Part shown: piece by piece, positions 36,646 through 45,301 of the stretch
Layout of the letters: every line of letters starts with the position of its first letter
Position numbering within the stretch: position 1 is the stretch's first letter
Assembly (NCBI RefSeq): GCF_007860135.1
Contig: NZ_SJPV01000002.1
Location: 832,267-896,266, forward strand
DNA: 64,000 nucleotides
Direction of reading: 5' to 3'
Source of the DNA: Novipirellula artificiosorum
GTDB taxonomy: Bacteria; Planctomycetota; Planctomycetia; Pirellulales; Pirellulaceae
The notes under the pieces: model-generated
What the model saw: the letters and a program-made list of their open reading frames with translations, nothing else
Databases searched by the model: none
What the model was told of the DNA's origin: nothing
Position numbers and translations under genes: made by a program

Positions 36646-37776
36646 ATGCTTTCTCTTTCGCGTTTTTCATTTGTGCTCTGCGTCAGTTTGTGTGCCGCTC
36701 CTTTCGCAACGATTCAGGCTGGGCCACCGAGTTTTCTCCGCATGTTCCGTTCCTCGTCAGATGTCGAGGCGGACGCATCGGCCGATTATGGGCTATCCGA
36801 AGAGGACGGACCATGGATGATTTTGGCGTCCACCTGCGTGGGCGAAGGATCGAAAGCAAGGGCCGAGCGATTGGCGTTGGAAATTCGCCGGGAACTCGGA
36901 TTGCCGGCCTACATTTATCGCGAACGATTTGATTTTACGGGGCGAGTCAACAAGCCCAACCTAACAGAACGATATCTTCGACACGCGAATTCTTACCAAT
37001 ATGAAGCCTATGCGGTATTGGTGGGAGAATACGATCGGGTCGAGAACGAGAACATTGAACGTGATTTGCATACCTTGAAAACGGCTCGTTTGCCGGTTTT
37101 TGAGGATAAAGAGGAAGTGGAGAAAGAGACCAGCGGTACGAACCCCGTGACTGCGGTGCAGGCGATGAGCCAAAAGCTGTTGGCATTTCGAAAAGACAAA
37201 ACCCTCGGAGCGATGGCGGGCGCGTTTGTCACACGCAACCCGCTGTTGCCAGCGGAGTATTTTGATGCTCCGACGGTCGATTCGTTTGTCAGCCAGTTGA
37301 ACGAGGACAAGGAGTACAGCTTGTTGTCCTGCAAGGGAAAATACACCGTTGTGGTTGCCACCTTCGCCGGGCTGGGAACGATCGTCGATGGCAAGAAGGA
37401 AAAGGACTTCGTGCCAAGCATGAAGCGGATGGATCGCTATGCCGCAGACGCGGACAAAATGGTCAAGAAACTTCGGGCGGATGGTGTAGAAGCGTACCAG
37501 TACCACGACCGGACCCGGTCGCTCGTCACCGTGGGCAGTTTTGAAACGCTCGGTCGCGAATTGCCCGATCGCCGCTTCGAATACACTCCGGAAATCCGTC
37601 AAACCGTGGAAAAATACCGTGCGTTCAATCCGCGAGTTGCCCGTCAGGTGCCAGGCAAAACAGGAATTGCCGTCAATCATGCCGCCTTGATTCCGTTCGA
37701 TATCAACCCCGCGCCGATTGCAGTTCCGCGAGTGTCCAAACGCAGCCTCTACAACGGCGTGTTGGGGATGCGTTAG
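36646..37776 (+). CDS. Secreted protein with two SPOR-like modules
   Basis: 376 aa from ATG 36646 (AAAAAGG about 5 bases upstream); starts further upstream add a non-hydrophobic leader. Signal peptide: LSRFSFVLCVSLCAAPFATI, about 3-23. The protein holds two related alpha/beta modules: WMILASTCVGEGSKARAERL with YEAYAVLVGEYD, and YTVVVATFAGLGTI with RSLVTVGSFE. Both resemble the beta-alpha-beta pattern of SPOR domains, which bind peptidoglycan in other bacteria. No catalytic motif. Precise role unknown. It precedes the CHAT-like gene on the same strand. Confidence 0.8.
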   Translation: MLSLSRFSFVLCVSLCAAPFATIQAGPPSFLRMFRSSSDVEADASADYGLSEEDGPWMILASTCVGEGSKARAERLALEIRRELGLPAYIYRERFDFTGRVNKPNLTERYLRHANSYQYEAYAVLVGEYDRVENENIERDLHTLKTARLPVFEDKEEVEKETSGTNPVTAVQAMSQKLLAFRKDKTLGAMAGAFVTRNPLLPAEYFDAPTVDSFVSQLNEDKEYSLLSCKGKYTVVVATFAGLGTIVDGKKEKDFVPSMKRMDRYAADADKMVKKLRADGVEAYQYHDRTRSLVTVGSFETLGRELPDRRFEYTPEIRQTVEKYRAFNPRVARQVPGKTGIAVNHAALIPFDINPAPIAVPRVSKRSLYNGVLGMR

Positions 37777-37928
37777 GCCCTCACATACGGCAAAACTGGC
37801 ATATTCGCCTTCGTGTCGCGGAAAAAATTCGACGCCCGTCGGTCCGGATCCTACGATAGAGGAAAACTCACCTGCCTGAGTGTTACGGGCGGTGTACTCT
37901 GTGGCAATCGTACGATGGGCAGCCTCCC

Positions 37929-40900
37929 TTGGTCGACCTGAATCCCCTTTTCGGAAGAACGCTGCGAAACTTGGTGTTTCGTAACGTCGAATGTCTTGCT
38001 TCTCTGCTCAGCCTTCATCCTGCGGTTTTCCGACTCGTTGTGCTGGTGACCCTGTTGTTGGGCGGAAGGTTGGCCACGCTGCCGCCCCTCTCTGCGCAAA
38101 GTGGTTTTGGCAGCTTCGGCACGCTTGGTGGTGTTGAACCGGTCCGGCAGTATCCTTCGCAGGCCTACATCTACGCGCTCGATATCTACCGTTCGGGCGA
38201 TTTGGAAGACGCGGCGAAAGGATTTGAGGCGGCGCTCAATCAGACTCGCGTGGATATTAATGGTCACTGGATCGACGCCATTCCCGTCTATGCCATGCTC
38301 GGAGAGTGTTACTGGCAACTCGGCAACATCCCTCGCTGTCGTGAATATACTGATCTGGCAATGCAGCTTGCGATCAGGCATCGCGGCTGGCTGAAACGTG
38401 TGGATTGGGAATCGACGGTTCGCCAGGGAGTTCGCACGTCGCCACCTCAATGGCTGTGGCCCGAAGCAGCCGCGATCAAGCGAATCCCCGTTTCCGACAA
38501 AATTCAAATGGCTTCGGGCCAGCAACTCACCGAGCAATCGCTGCGGCAAGGTGGCGTGATCGAGGAATTGAACATTCGTTCGATGGATGTGGTTGAGATC
38601 ATGCGAGGGATGGCAATTGCATCCTATCGCAAACGGATCCTGATGGGCCCGCTCTCTTCGCAGGATCCGTTGGCAGCTGAGGCAGCGGACACGGTCAATC
38701 TCGGTGGGATTCGCCAGCCGGTGGGTCAGGCAATCATGGACTGCACGTTGGCTTCCGCTCGTTTTGCGACCTTCGACGACAAGCGAGCGCTTCAGGAGGC
38801 TTTGAGGTCGACGACGTATGGGGGTGGCGTTCACCCTTTGTCGGCCATTTCGTTACTGGTGCAAGCGTCGGCGCTAGCAGAGTCAGAGAACGCCGCAGGA
38901 TCCTTGGCCGCCTCGTTGGCGTGTGTCCACGCGGCTGCAGCGCTGGAACAACCCGAATGGATTGGTGAAGCATTGCAGTTGGCTGCGGGGGTTGCGAATC
39001 CGAGCGAAGCGGCAGCGGTGCGAATGCTGGCCGAGCGAGTGGCGAGTGCACTGGTGCGCAGGTCGCGGCTTGCGGCATTGCACGGTTTTGTCGCCGCAGC
39101 CGATGCCGCAGTGACCGCTGGCGACCTGGATTCCGCGACCTTGCTGATCGGACACGCCAAAACGTTAGCGGATCGCCGCGATGTGTTGCAGCCGCGACTG
39201 CGAGCTTACGGAAGTTACGTCGCAGCACGGTTGGCGGCCGCTCGAGGCGATGCATTCGGTTTTGGACAAACCACCGCCGTGGATCAATCGTTCGACCAAA
39301 TGCGAACCTTTGCGTTTGGTAACAAAATCGGCAACCAACTTATGGTTTCGATGCCGAGTGTTTACCAGGTGAACTTGATCAGCCAAGCGGTTGGCACGCG
39401 GATTGGCGACGCCACGAGTGATGATCTGTTGCAGCAATATAGCGGCGACCCGTCGATGGCACGATGGCGAAGAGACCCGGTCGATGCGTTAGCCTTCTTG
39501 ATGATTGATCGGTCGGCGGCTCGCAACGCCCGATTGGCGATGGCGACAACCACGACGGATGGTGCAAAGGTGCTGGCACGTATCGACGATGTGTTGGCGG
39601 GGCGATTCGCCGGTTCGCTACCGATCAATGGTCGGATCGCCGACATTCGGGCATTGGTCCGAACGGAGGACGAGTTTCTGAAAGATGCGGTCCGTCAATT
39701 TCGGGACAACGCCTTCGCTCCGATCGCCAGACTTCGCCAACAGGTTTTGGCGGCCCGGATTCCAGCCGGTGGCAACGTGGACGCCGGATCATTGTCGGTC
39801 GCCGGTTTACAGCAAGAATCATTGGCCAGCTATATCGCGTTGAGCCGTTTGTCGATTCCACGTTTGGTACCACCGCGTTTGGATGAATCCTCGCCGGTCG
39901 GAGATTTGCCGGCGCGGACTGCGATGGTGACATTCCTTGTCTCCAACAATCAGATCCAGACGACCTTTACCGTCGGCGGGCAAACCGAAACATGGACGTC
40001 GAATGTCGCTGCCCGAATGCCTGCCTCGATCGCAACCGTGCTGCGAGCCATCGGTGTCGGCAGGTCTCGCGGTTCGAGGTTGCAGGAGGATTCGCAATGG
40101 AAAGCGGAGGCAGCCAAGCTGGCCCAACAATTGTTCCCGGACCCGGCGTTGTTGACGGACGAACGATTCGATCACTTGATTGTCGTCCCCGATGGACCGC
40201 TTTGGTATTTGCCGTTTGAGTTGTTGCCGATCGAGGGTGAGGCATCGTCGCTGCTGGGTGACCGCGTGACCGTTCGTTATGCTGCAACGCCTGGGTTGGC
40301 AATCCGTCCCACGTCAAAACCCTCGGAGAATCAAAACATCGGTTTGTTCGCAAGTCGGTTTTTTGCGCCACGGGAAACGGAGATCAACGATTCAATCGCT
40401 CAATCGATTGTAGATGCGTCCGAGGGCTCGATCCGTTTACCGTCCGCCGCCGCCGCACCGTCGATGGTGATGGGGGTAACCGTTGGCAACTTGATTGTCG
40501 CATCGCCTGCCGTGATGGATCTGACGAAACCGCTGGCCCTGTCGTTGTTGCCCTACGATCCCTCGGTCGCTGCGACGCTCGGTGGATGGATGCGGTTCCC
40601 CTCGACCGTCCCGACTGCGGTCGCATTGCCGGGTTTTCGATCTCAAGCTGAAGCTGCGAAACTTGGTGATGGACGGGAGCTCTTCCTTACGCTTTGTTCG
40701 TTGCAAACCGCGGGTGTGCGCGACATTCTGCTGAGCCGTTGGGCGGTGGGCGGCGAATCGACGGCGATCGCGCTTCGTGAGTTCACCCAGGAACTGCCTT
40801 TTTCTGGGATGGCCTCCGCATGGAATCGGGCGAAAATGGTACTCCGTCGTAGCGATTTGGAGCCAGCGGCGGAACCGCTGTTGCTTAGCGGTGACCAAAA

Positions 40901-41099
40901 ACGCGAGAGCTTGACGGGCGATGAGCCGCTGTTCTGGGCTGGCTACCTGCTCGCCTCACCCATCAATCCTAACGAAACGCTGAGGGCCAATCCGCCCGTC
41001 CCGCTGGAGGAGCCCGCTGAAGATGCAATGCCCGCTGAAGATGCAATGCCCGCTGAAGATGCCGCTCCGTTGAATGCGGAGCAAGCCGAATCGTCATGA
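37929..41099 (+). CDS. Large secreted protein with CHAT-like (caspase-like) domain, probably inactive
   Basis: 1056 aa from a TTG at 37929. The first hydrophobic stretch (FRLVVLVTLLLGGRLATLPP, about 36-54) looks like a signal or anchor, so the true start may be a little later. The middle is Ala-rich helical, TPR-like (DIYRSGDLEDAAKGFEAALN). From about residue 690 it follows the CHAT pattern: LIVVPDGPLWYLPFELLPIE, then AGVRDILLSRWAVGGES and DEPLFWAGYLLASP. The catalytic histidine motif and SACETG motif of active CHAT proteases are not seen; PGFRSQA stands at the cysteine position. The C-terminus has an 18-bp tandem repeat coding PAEDAM. Function unknown; likely a scaffold or binding protein. 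Confidence 0.82.
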   Translation: MVDLNPLFGRTLRNLVFRNVECLASLLSLHPAVFRLVVLVTLLLGGRLATLPPLSAQSGFGSFGTLGGVEPVRQYPSQAYIYALDIYRSGDLEDAAKGFEAALNQTRVDINGHWIDAIPVYAMLGECYWQLGNIPRCREYTDLAMQLAIRHRGWLKRVDWESTVRQGVRTSPPQWLWPEAAAIKRIPVSDKIQMASGQQLTEQSLRQGGVIEELNIRSMDVVEIMRGMAIASYRKRILMGPLSSQDPLAAEAADTVNLGGIRQPVGQAIMDCTLASARFATFDDKRALQEALRSTTYGGGVHPLSAISLLVQASALAESENAAGSLAASLACVHAAAALEQPEWIGEALQLAAGVANPSEAAAVRMLAERVASALVRRSRLAALHGFVAAADAAVTAGDLDSATLLIGHAKTLADRRDVLQPRLRAYGSYVAARLAAARGDAFGFGQTTAVDQSFDQMRTFAFGNKIGNQLMVSMPSVYQVNLISQAVGTRIGDATSDDLLQQYSGDPSMARWRRDPVDALAFLMIDRSAARNARLAMATTTTDGAKVLARIDDVLAGRFAGSLPINGRIADIRALVRTEDEFLKDAVRQFRDNAFAPIARLRQQVLAARIPAGGNVDAGSLSVAGLQQESLASYIALSRLSIPRLVPPRLDESSPVGDLPARTAMVTFLVSNNQIQTTFTVGGQTETWTSNVAARMPASIATVLRAIGVGRSRGSRLQEDSQWKAEAAKLAQQLFPDPALLTDERFDHLIVVPDGPLWYLPFELLPIEGEASSLLGDRVTVRYAATPGLAIRPTSKPSENQNIGLFASRFFAPRETEINDSIAQSIVDASEGSIRLPSAAAAPSMVMGVTVGNLIVASPAVMDLTKPLALSLLPYDPSVAATLGGWMRFPSTVPTAVALPGFRSQAEAAKLGDGRELFLTLCSLQTAGVRDILLSRWAVGGESTAIALREFTQELPFSGMASAWNRAKMVLRRSDLEPAAEPLLLSGDQKRESLTGDEPLFWAGYLLASPINPNETLRANPPVPLEEPAEDAMPAEDAMPAEDAAPLNAEQAESS
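41013..41063. repeat. 18-bp tandem repeat, about 2.8 units
   Basis: CCCGCTGAAGATGCAATG occurs twice, then CCCGCTGAAGATGCC. In frame it encodes PAEDAM repeats at the acidic C-terminus of the CHAT-like protein. Confidence 0.9.
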
Positions 41100-41110
41100 T
41101 CGAGAAGCGA

Positions 41111-41235
41111 GTGGACCGTCAAGGTTAATACTGCGAGTTGGCACGTAGTGGACTTCGCCAGAAGTCCCTAAGAAAATTTGAGTTACGGATTTCTGGCGAA
41201 ATCCACTACCCTAAAATTTCATGCTGACGGTCCAC
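41111..41235 (+). repeat. 125-bp palindromic element, copy 3
   Basis: Perfect 11-bp ends and the internal hairpin GTGGACTTCGCCAGAAGTC / GATTTCTGGCGAAATCCAC. It begins 12 bases after the CHAT-like gene stop. Same orientation and length as copies 1 and 2. Confidence 0.9.
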
Positions 41236-41342
41236 CCGTGCGGATTTCAATGCAGTGAGGTTCTAGACTGCGGTGGCAAGAACGATTTCACTCGGAAAAC
41301 GGCGAGAGGGGGAATACTGGCGAGTGAAGAGCGTTGGTGAGC

Positions 41343-41987
41343 CTACGAGTCGGCCAGTTCGGGGAAGACCGCTTGGTCGAGGTTCATTCGACCGATGATC
41401 GCACGCAACCGAATTTGAAAATCGCTTTTGTAGTTGGCGACTTGTTGTTCACTCAACCCGGTTTTTTCGGCCACCAGCTTGTTGCTCATGCCGACGACGT
41501 AAAGCAACTCGATTGCTCGCAGTTTGCTCCAACTGTCGGTTTCTTTCCAACGTTGAATCTGTTCGGTGATGGCATCTCGGATTGCATCGTGCTCGAGCTG
41601 CTTGCGTTCCACACTTCGTGCAATTGAACTGGCCATGCGGTCGCCACCCACGAAACTCTGCTCGCCCGGATGGCTGCTTCGTCGCGAGTGCATTTGAAGC
41701 GTCGGGCGGCGGCCTTCACGGCGGAGATGGTCGGTCAATTTGTAGGCACAGATCGAAAACAGGTAGCTTTCCAGTCGTTTCGAGCCATCGTAATTCGGCA
41801 AACTGATCAAAAAGCCAACGAATGCATCTTGGACAATGTCCTCGCTTGCCGCTCGATCGCGGATCCGGCTGTTGGTAAACGCCAACAATCGACCTTCGTA
41901 TCGGTCGATCAACGAACGCCACGCATCGTCGTCTCCGCTACGAATTCGATCCACCAATTGGGCGTCCGCTTCGTGGGAATCACTCAT
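41343..41987 (-). CDS. ECF-type RNA polymerase sigma factor
   Basis: 214 aa from ATG 41987; an upstream ATG at 42002 is possible. Region 2: DDAWRSLIDRYEGRLLAF with ASEDIVQDAFVGFLISL and YLFSICAYKLTDHLRRE. Region 4: ELLYVVGMSNKLVAEKTGLS, then EQQVANYKSDFQIRLRAII as the helix-turn-helix. A linker (HSRRSSHPGEQSFVGGDRMA) separates them. The start codon overlaps the end of pgl, so it is translationally coupled to a metabolic gene. I see no anti-sigma factor beside it. Confidence 0.9.
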   Translation of the reverse strand: MSDSHEADAQLVDRIRSGDDDAWRSLIDRYEGRLLAFTNSRIRDRAASEDIVQDAFVGFLISLPNYDGSKRLESYLFSICAYKLTDHLRREGRRPTLQMHSRRSSHPGEQSFVGGDRMASSIARSVERKQLEHDAIRDAITEQIQRWKETDSWSKLRAIELLYVVGMSNKLVAEKTGLSEQQVANYKSDFQIRLRAIIGRMNLDQAVFPELADS

Positions 41988-42693
41988 TGGATGTCCATGC
42001 ATCCTCGGTTACGAACATTCGGGTCGTCTCGATCATTTGCGACGGGTGGTGCGAAGGTGACCGCTCGCCCCTCAAGACGCTTGCAATCGCTTGCTTTTTG
42101 TTTTTTCCGGCAACAAGGAACCATCGTTCTTTGGCCGAATTGATGGCCGGGGCGGTTAGCGTGTAACGGAAGCAGGCGAGTTTTTCGACCCAATTTGCGA
42201 CGAACCAGCGTTCGGTTTCGTCAAGGGCCGCGGTTCCGGGAAACAGCGAGGCGGTGTGCGAATCGTCGCCCATGCCCAACAGCACCAAGTCCCAAGCTGG
42301 CATCGTCTGATCGGGAAAGTGTGTGCGAAGCGTCTTCTCATACGTTTCGGCGGCGGCAGCCGGATTTTGCAGATCGACAAAGACTGGATGAATGTTCTCG
42401 TCGGGTGCCCGAGCCGGCTCGAGAAGCGTCTCGCAGATCATTCGATAATTGCTATCCAACGAATCAAGCGGCACGTTCCGTTCGTCTCCCAAAAACCAAT
42501 GAATGCGTTCCCAATTCAGCGATCGCTCGGCGAGCATTTCATAGAGTCGCTTTGGCGTGGATCCGCCCGACAATGCAACTCGAAAAACACCTCGTGACGC
42601 AAGGCTTTGTTCGGCGCACTCGCAAAACGCATCGGCGGCAGCTTGATGAAGTTCGGCTAGCGAACGATACGGTTGAATGGTTTCATCGGACAT
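41980..42693 (-). CDS. pgl: 6-phosphogluconolactonase (DevB type)
   Basis: 237 aa from ATG 42693. It hydrolyses 6-phosphogluconolactone in the oxidative pentose phosphate pathway. Motifs: VALSGGSTPKRLYEML, HWFLGDERNVPLDSLDSNY, LVLLGMGDDSHTASLFPG and the lysine-rich loop KNKKQAI. The start overlaps the panB stop by 11 bases and its end overlaps the sigma factor start by 8, indicating one transcript. Confidence 0.95.
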   Translation of the reverse strand: MSDETIQPYRSLAELHQAAADAFCECAEQSLASRGVFRVALSGGSTPKRLYEMLAERSLNWERIHWFLGDERNVPLDSLDSNYRMICETLLEPARAPDENIHPVFVDLQNPAAAAETYEKTLRTHFPDQTMPAWDLVLLGMGDDSHTASLFPGTAALDETERWFVANWVEKLACFRYTLTAPAINSAKERWFLVAGKNKKQAIASVLRGERSPSHHPSQMIETTRMFVTEDAWTSNE

Positions 42694-43489
42694 CAAAGGA
42701 CTCCTTTTCACCAGGGAAGGTCTTGTCCGCAATCGCTTGGCGATATTGTACCGCAGTGTCGTGGATAATGGACGAGACATCCGCCATTTGGCGAACAAAC
42801 TTCGGTGAATAGCCACGCGTCAATCCGAGCAAGTCGTTGGTAACCAAAACCTGCCCCGTCGTCGAGTTCCCGGCGCCGATTCCGATGGTCGGCAGTTTGA
42901 CCGCATCGGTGATCGCTTGCCCGACTTCCACCGAAACGCACTCGACCAGCACCGCGAAGGCTCCGGCCCGTTCGGCGGCGACCGCATCGGCGACCAAGGT
43001 CTTCCGATCGCGTTTGACGCGGTATCCCCCTTCGACATGGACATTTTGTGGTCTTAGCCCGACATGTGCCATCACGGGGATTCCGGCCGTGACCATTGCT
43101 TCGATGCGATCCGCTTGTTCGGCGCCTCCTTCAAGCTTCACGGCGTGGCATTGAGTTTCCTTTAGCACCCGAGCGCCACACATCACACTGCGGCGGATTC
43201 CCAATTGGCCTTCGGGGAAAGGTAAGTCGACGACGACCATGGCCCGCTTGGCTGCTCGACCGACCATTTCCGCATGATAGATCATTTGGTCCATCGTGAC
43301 GGGCAAAGTCGTTTCATGGCCTTGCACGACCATGGCCAAAGAGTCGCCGACCAACAAAAGATCGATACCGGCTTCGTCCAGAATCGCAGCGGTTGGAAAG
43401 TCGTAGGCGGTCAGCATCGAGATGCTTTTTCCATCATCTCGCATTCGCTGCAGACTTCTCGTAGTCACTCGTGGTACGGGGTTCGACAT
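42683..43489 (-). CDS. panB: 3-methyl-2-oxobutanoate hydroxymethyltransferase
   Basis: 268-aa enzyme that adds a hydroxymethyl group from methylene-THF to ketoisovalerate, the first committed step of pantothenate/CoA synthesis. ATG 43489 begins the conserved SNPVPRVTT. Motifs: LTAYDFPTAAILDEAGID, LLVGDSLAMVVQG, VKLEGGAE, VMAHVGLRPQ and IGIGAGNSTTGQVLV (usually GIGAGxxxDGQ, with Asp here replaced by Thr). First gene of panB-pgl-sigma on the minus strand. Confidence 0.94.
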   Translation of the reverse strand: MSNPVPRVTTRSLQRMRDDGKSISMLTAYDFPTAAILDEAGIDLLLVGDSLAMVVQGHETTLPVTMDQMIYHAEMVGRAAKRAMVVVDLPFPEGQLGIRRSVMCGARVLKETQCHAVKLEGGAEQADRIEAMVTAGIPVMAHVGLRPQNVHVEGGYRVKRDRKTLVADAVAAERAGAFAVLVECVSVEVGQAITDAVKLPTIGIGAGNSTTGQVLVTNDLLGLTRGYSPKFVRQMADVSSIIHDTAVQYRQAIADKTFPGEKESFDVR

Positions 43490-43645
43490 GAAATCAATGC
43501 GGGGGGTCAGCGTTAGTGGGGTCTCACAATGGTTCAAGCTAACGGTACAATCTGGTTTTGAGAATCCTAGTGCTGTCCCTTTTTGTGGGTAGGATGAATT
43601 GAAATCGACGTCTCCGGCCTCCGGCTCTCCGTTGCGAAGGGATCG

Positions 43646-45301
43646 ATGCTAACCCGAATCACTGGTGGCCATTTGATCGACCCCGCGTCGTCGGTCGATT
43701 CGATCCAAGATTTATGGATTCGGGACGGCGTCATGGTTGCCGAGGACCCATCGTCGTTGGCGGATCGAACGATCGATGCATCCGATTGCTTGGTGATGGC
43801 GGGCGGAATCGATCTGCACACGCACATCGGTGGGGGAAAGCTGACGCTCGCCCGATTGCTGCTCCAAGACCAACTCTCGGCCCCCTTCGGCGGCAACCGT
43901 GAATCGGAAAATCGTTTCCTTCCCGCCGCGGGCGTCGTGGGTCAGCGCTACCTCGACATGGGCTACACGACTTGTTTTGAACCGGCTGTCATCCCCTGCA
44001 ATGCGCGAGCGGCCCATGCCGAAATGGCCGACATTCCGGGGATCGATACGGGAGGCTATTGCCTGCTTGGTAACGACGATTTGTTGCTGCAGTTGCTGGC
44101 CGAAAAGGCGCCGCAAGCGCTGATCAACGATTACGTGGCTTGGATGGTCCAAGCAACGCAGTGCATCGCTGTGAAAGTGGTCAATCCGGGTGGCATCAAT
44201 GCGTTCAAGTTCAATCAGCGGTCCTTTGACGTGGACACGCCCCACCCGAATTATGGGGTTACACCTGCAACCATCATCCGGCGGCTGTGCCGTGCGGTTC
44301 GCGAGATTGGATTGGTCCACCCGCTGCATGTACACTGCAGCAATTTGGGGGTTCCCGGTAATATCGCTTCGACACGAAAAACGATTGAGGCCGCAGACGG
44401 GCTACCCATTCATTTAACGCATGTCCAATTCCACTGCTACGGCAGCGAGGGTCCGTACAAGATGTCCTCGGCGGCTGCCGAGCTTGCGGAGCTGCTGCGG
44501 TCGCATCCCCAGGTCACGGTCGATGTCGGGCAAGTCATGTTCGGGCAAACCGTCACGATCAGCGCGGACTCGATGCACCAGTTCGACAACACGCGTTTCG
44601 CCAAGCCTCGCAAATCCGCATTGGTGGATGTGGAATGCGAAGCGGGCTGCGGTGTGGTGCCCTTTCGGTATCGGCGCCGACAATTTGTCCACAGTTTGCA
44701 GTGGGCCATCGGATTGGAGTTGTTCTTAATGATTGAAGATCCGTCGCGAGTTTTCTTGACGACGGACCATCCCAATGGCGGTCCCTTCACGACCTATCCC
44801 CATTTGATTCGGTTATTGTCAGACCGCGCCTTTCGCGAGACGGCGCTTGCCGAAATCGATCCCGAGGCTGCTGCAGCGAGCCAGCTCGGGGGGATCAGCC
44901 GTGAGTACACGATGAAAGAGATTGCCACAATGACTCGTTCGGCTCCAGCGAAGATTCTGGGGCTGCGCGATGTTGGCCGCTTATCCGAGGGCGCGAATGC
45001 CGATGTCGTCATTTACAAGAACCACTCGAACATCGAGAAAATGTTTGCCGAACCGGCTGCGGTGCTGAAGCGAGGCCAGTTGGTTCGTGGCGTCGGTGGC
45101 GATTCGTCCCACTTGCCACCTTCATTCACCTACACCGCTGACGTTGAATTTGATCGTGATTCGATTGGGATGTTGGCGAAGCGTTATGCGAAAAACGGGA
45201 CTTTTTCGCTGCATCGATTGGCGATCAGCGATGATGAACTCGAAGCGACGCTCGGTTCCACTGCTCGCAAATGCCAGACTCGTCGGGGAGGATCGGCATG
45301 A
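43646..45301 (+). CDS. fhcA: Formyltransferase/hydrolase complex subunit A (formylmethanofuran dehydrogenase A family)
   Basis: 551-aa amidohydrolase-fold subunit of the complex that releases formate from the formyl carrier in H4MPT-linked formaldehyde oxidation. Metal ligands begin with GGIDLHTHIGGGK. VHPLHVHCSNLGVPGN, IHLTHVQFHCYG and FLTTDHPNGGPFTTYP follow as in FhcA/FwdA. ATG 43646 has AAGG about 6 bases upstream. The gene overlaps ftr by ATGA, typical of a tightly coupled operon. In the anabolic/archaeal homologue the same fold works in methanogenesis. Confidence 0.93.
   Translation: MLTRITGGHLIDPASSVDSIQDLWIRDGVMVAEDPSSLADRTIDASDCLVMAGGIDLHTHIGGGKLTLARLLLQDQLSAPFGGNRESENRFLPAAGVVGQRYLDMGYTTCFEPAVIPCNARAAHAEMADIPGIDTGGYCLLGNDDLLLQLLAEKAPQALINDYVAWMVQATQCIAVKVVNPGGINAFKFNQRSFDVDTPHPNYGVTPATIIRRLCRAVREIGLVHPLHVHCSNLGVPGNIASTRKTIEAADGLPIHLTHVQFHCYGSEGPYKMSSAAAELAELLRSHPQVTVDVGQVMFGQTVTISADSMHQFDNTRFAKPRKSALVDVECEAGCGVVPFRYRRRQFVHSLQWAIGLELFLMIEDPSRVFLTTDHPNGGPFTTYPHLIRLLSDRAFRETALAEIDPEAAAASQLGGISREYTMKEIATMTRSAPAKILGLRDVGRLSEGANADVVIYKNHSNIEKMFAEPAAVLKRGQLVRGVGGDSSHLPPSFTYTADVEFDRDSIGMLAKRYAKNGTFSLHRLAISDDELEATLGSTARKCQTRRGGSA

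Noticed and set aside
37851..38834. 327-codon minus-strand frame
   Set aside because: It is antisense to the CHAT-like gene and has no family features.
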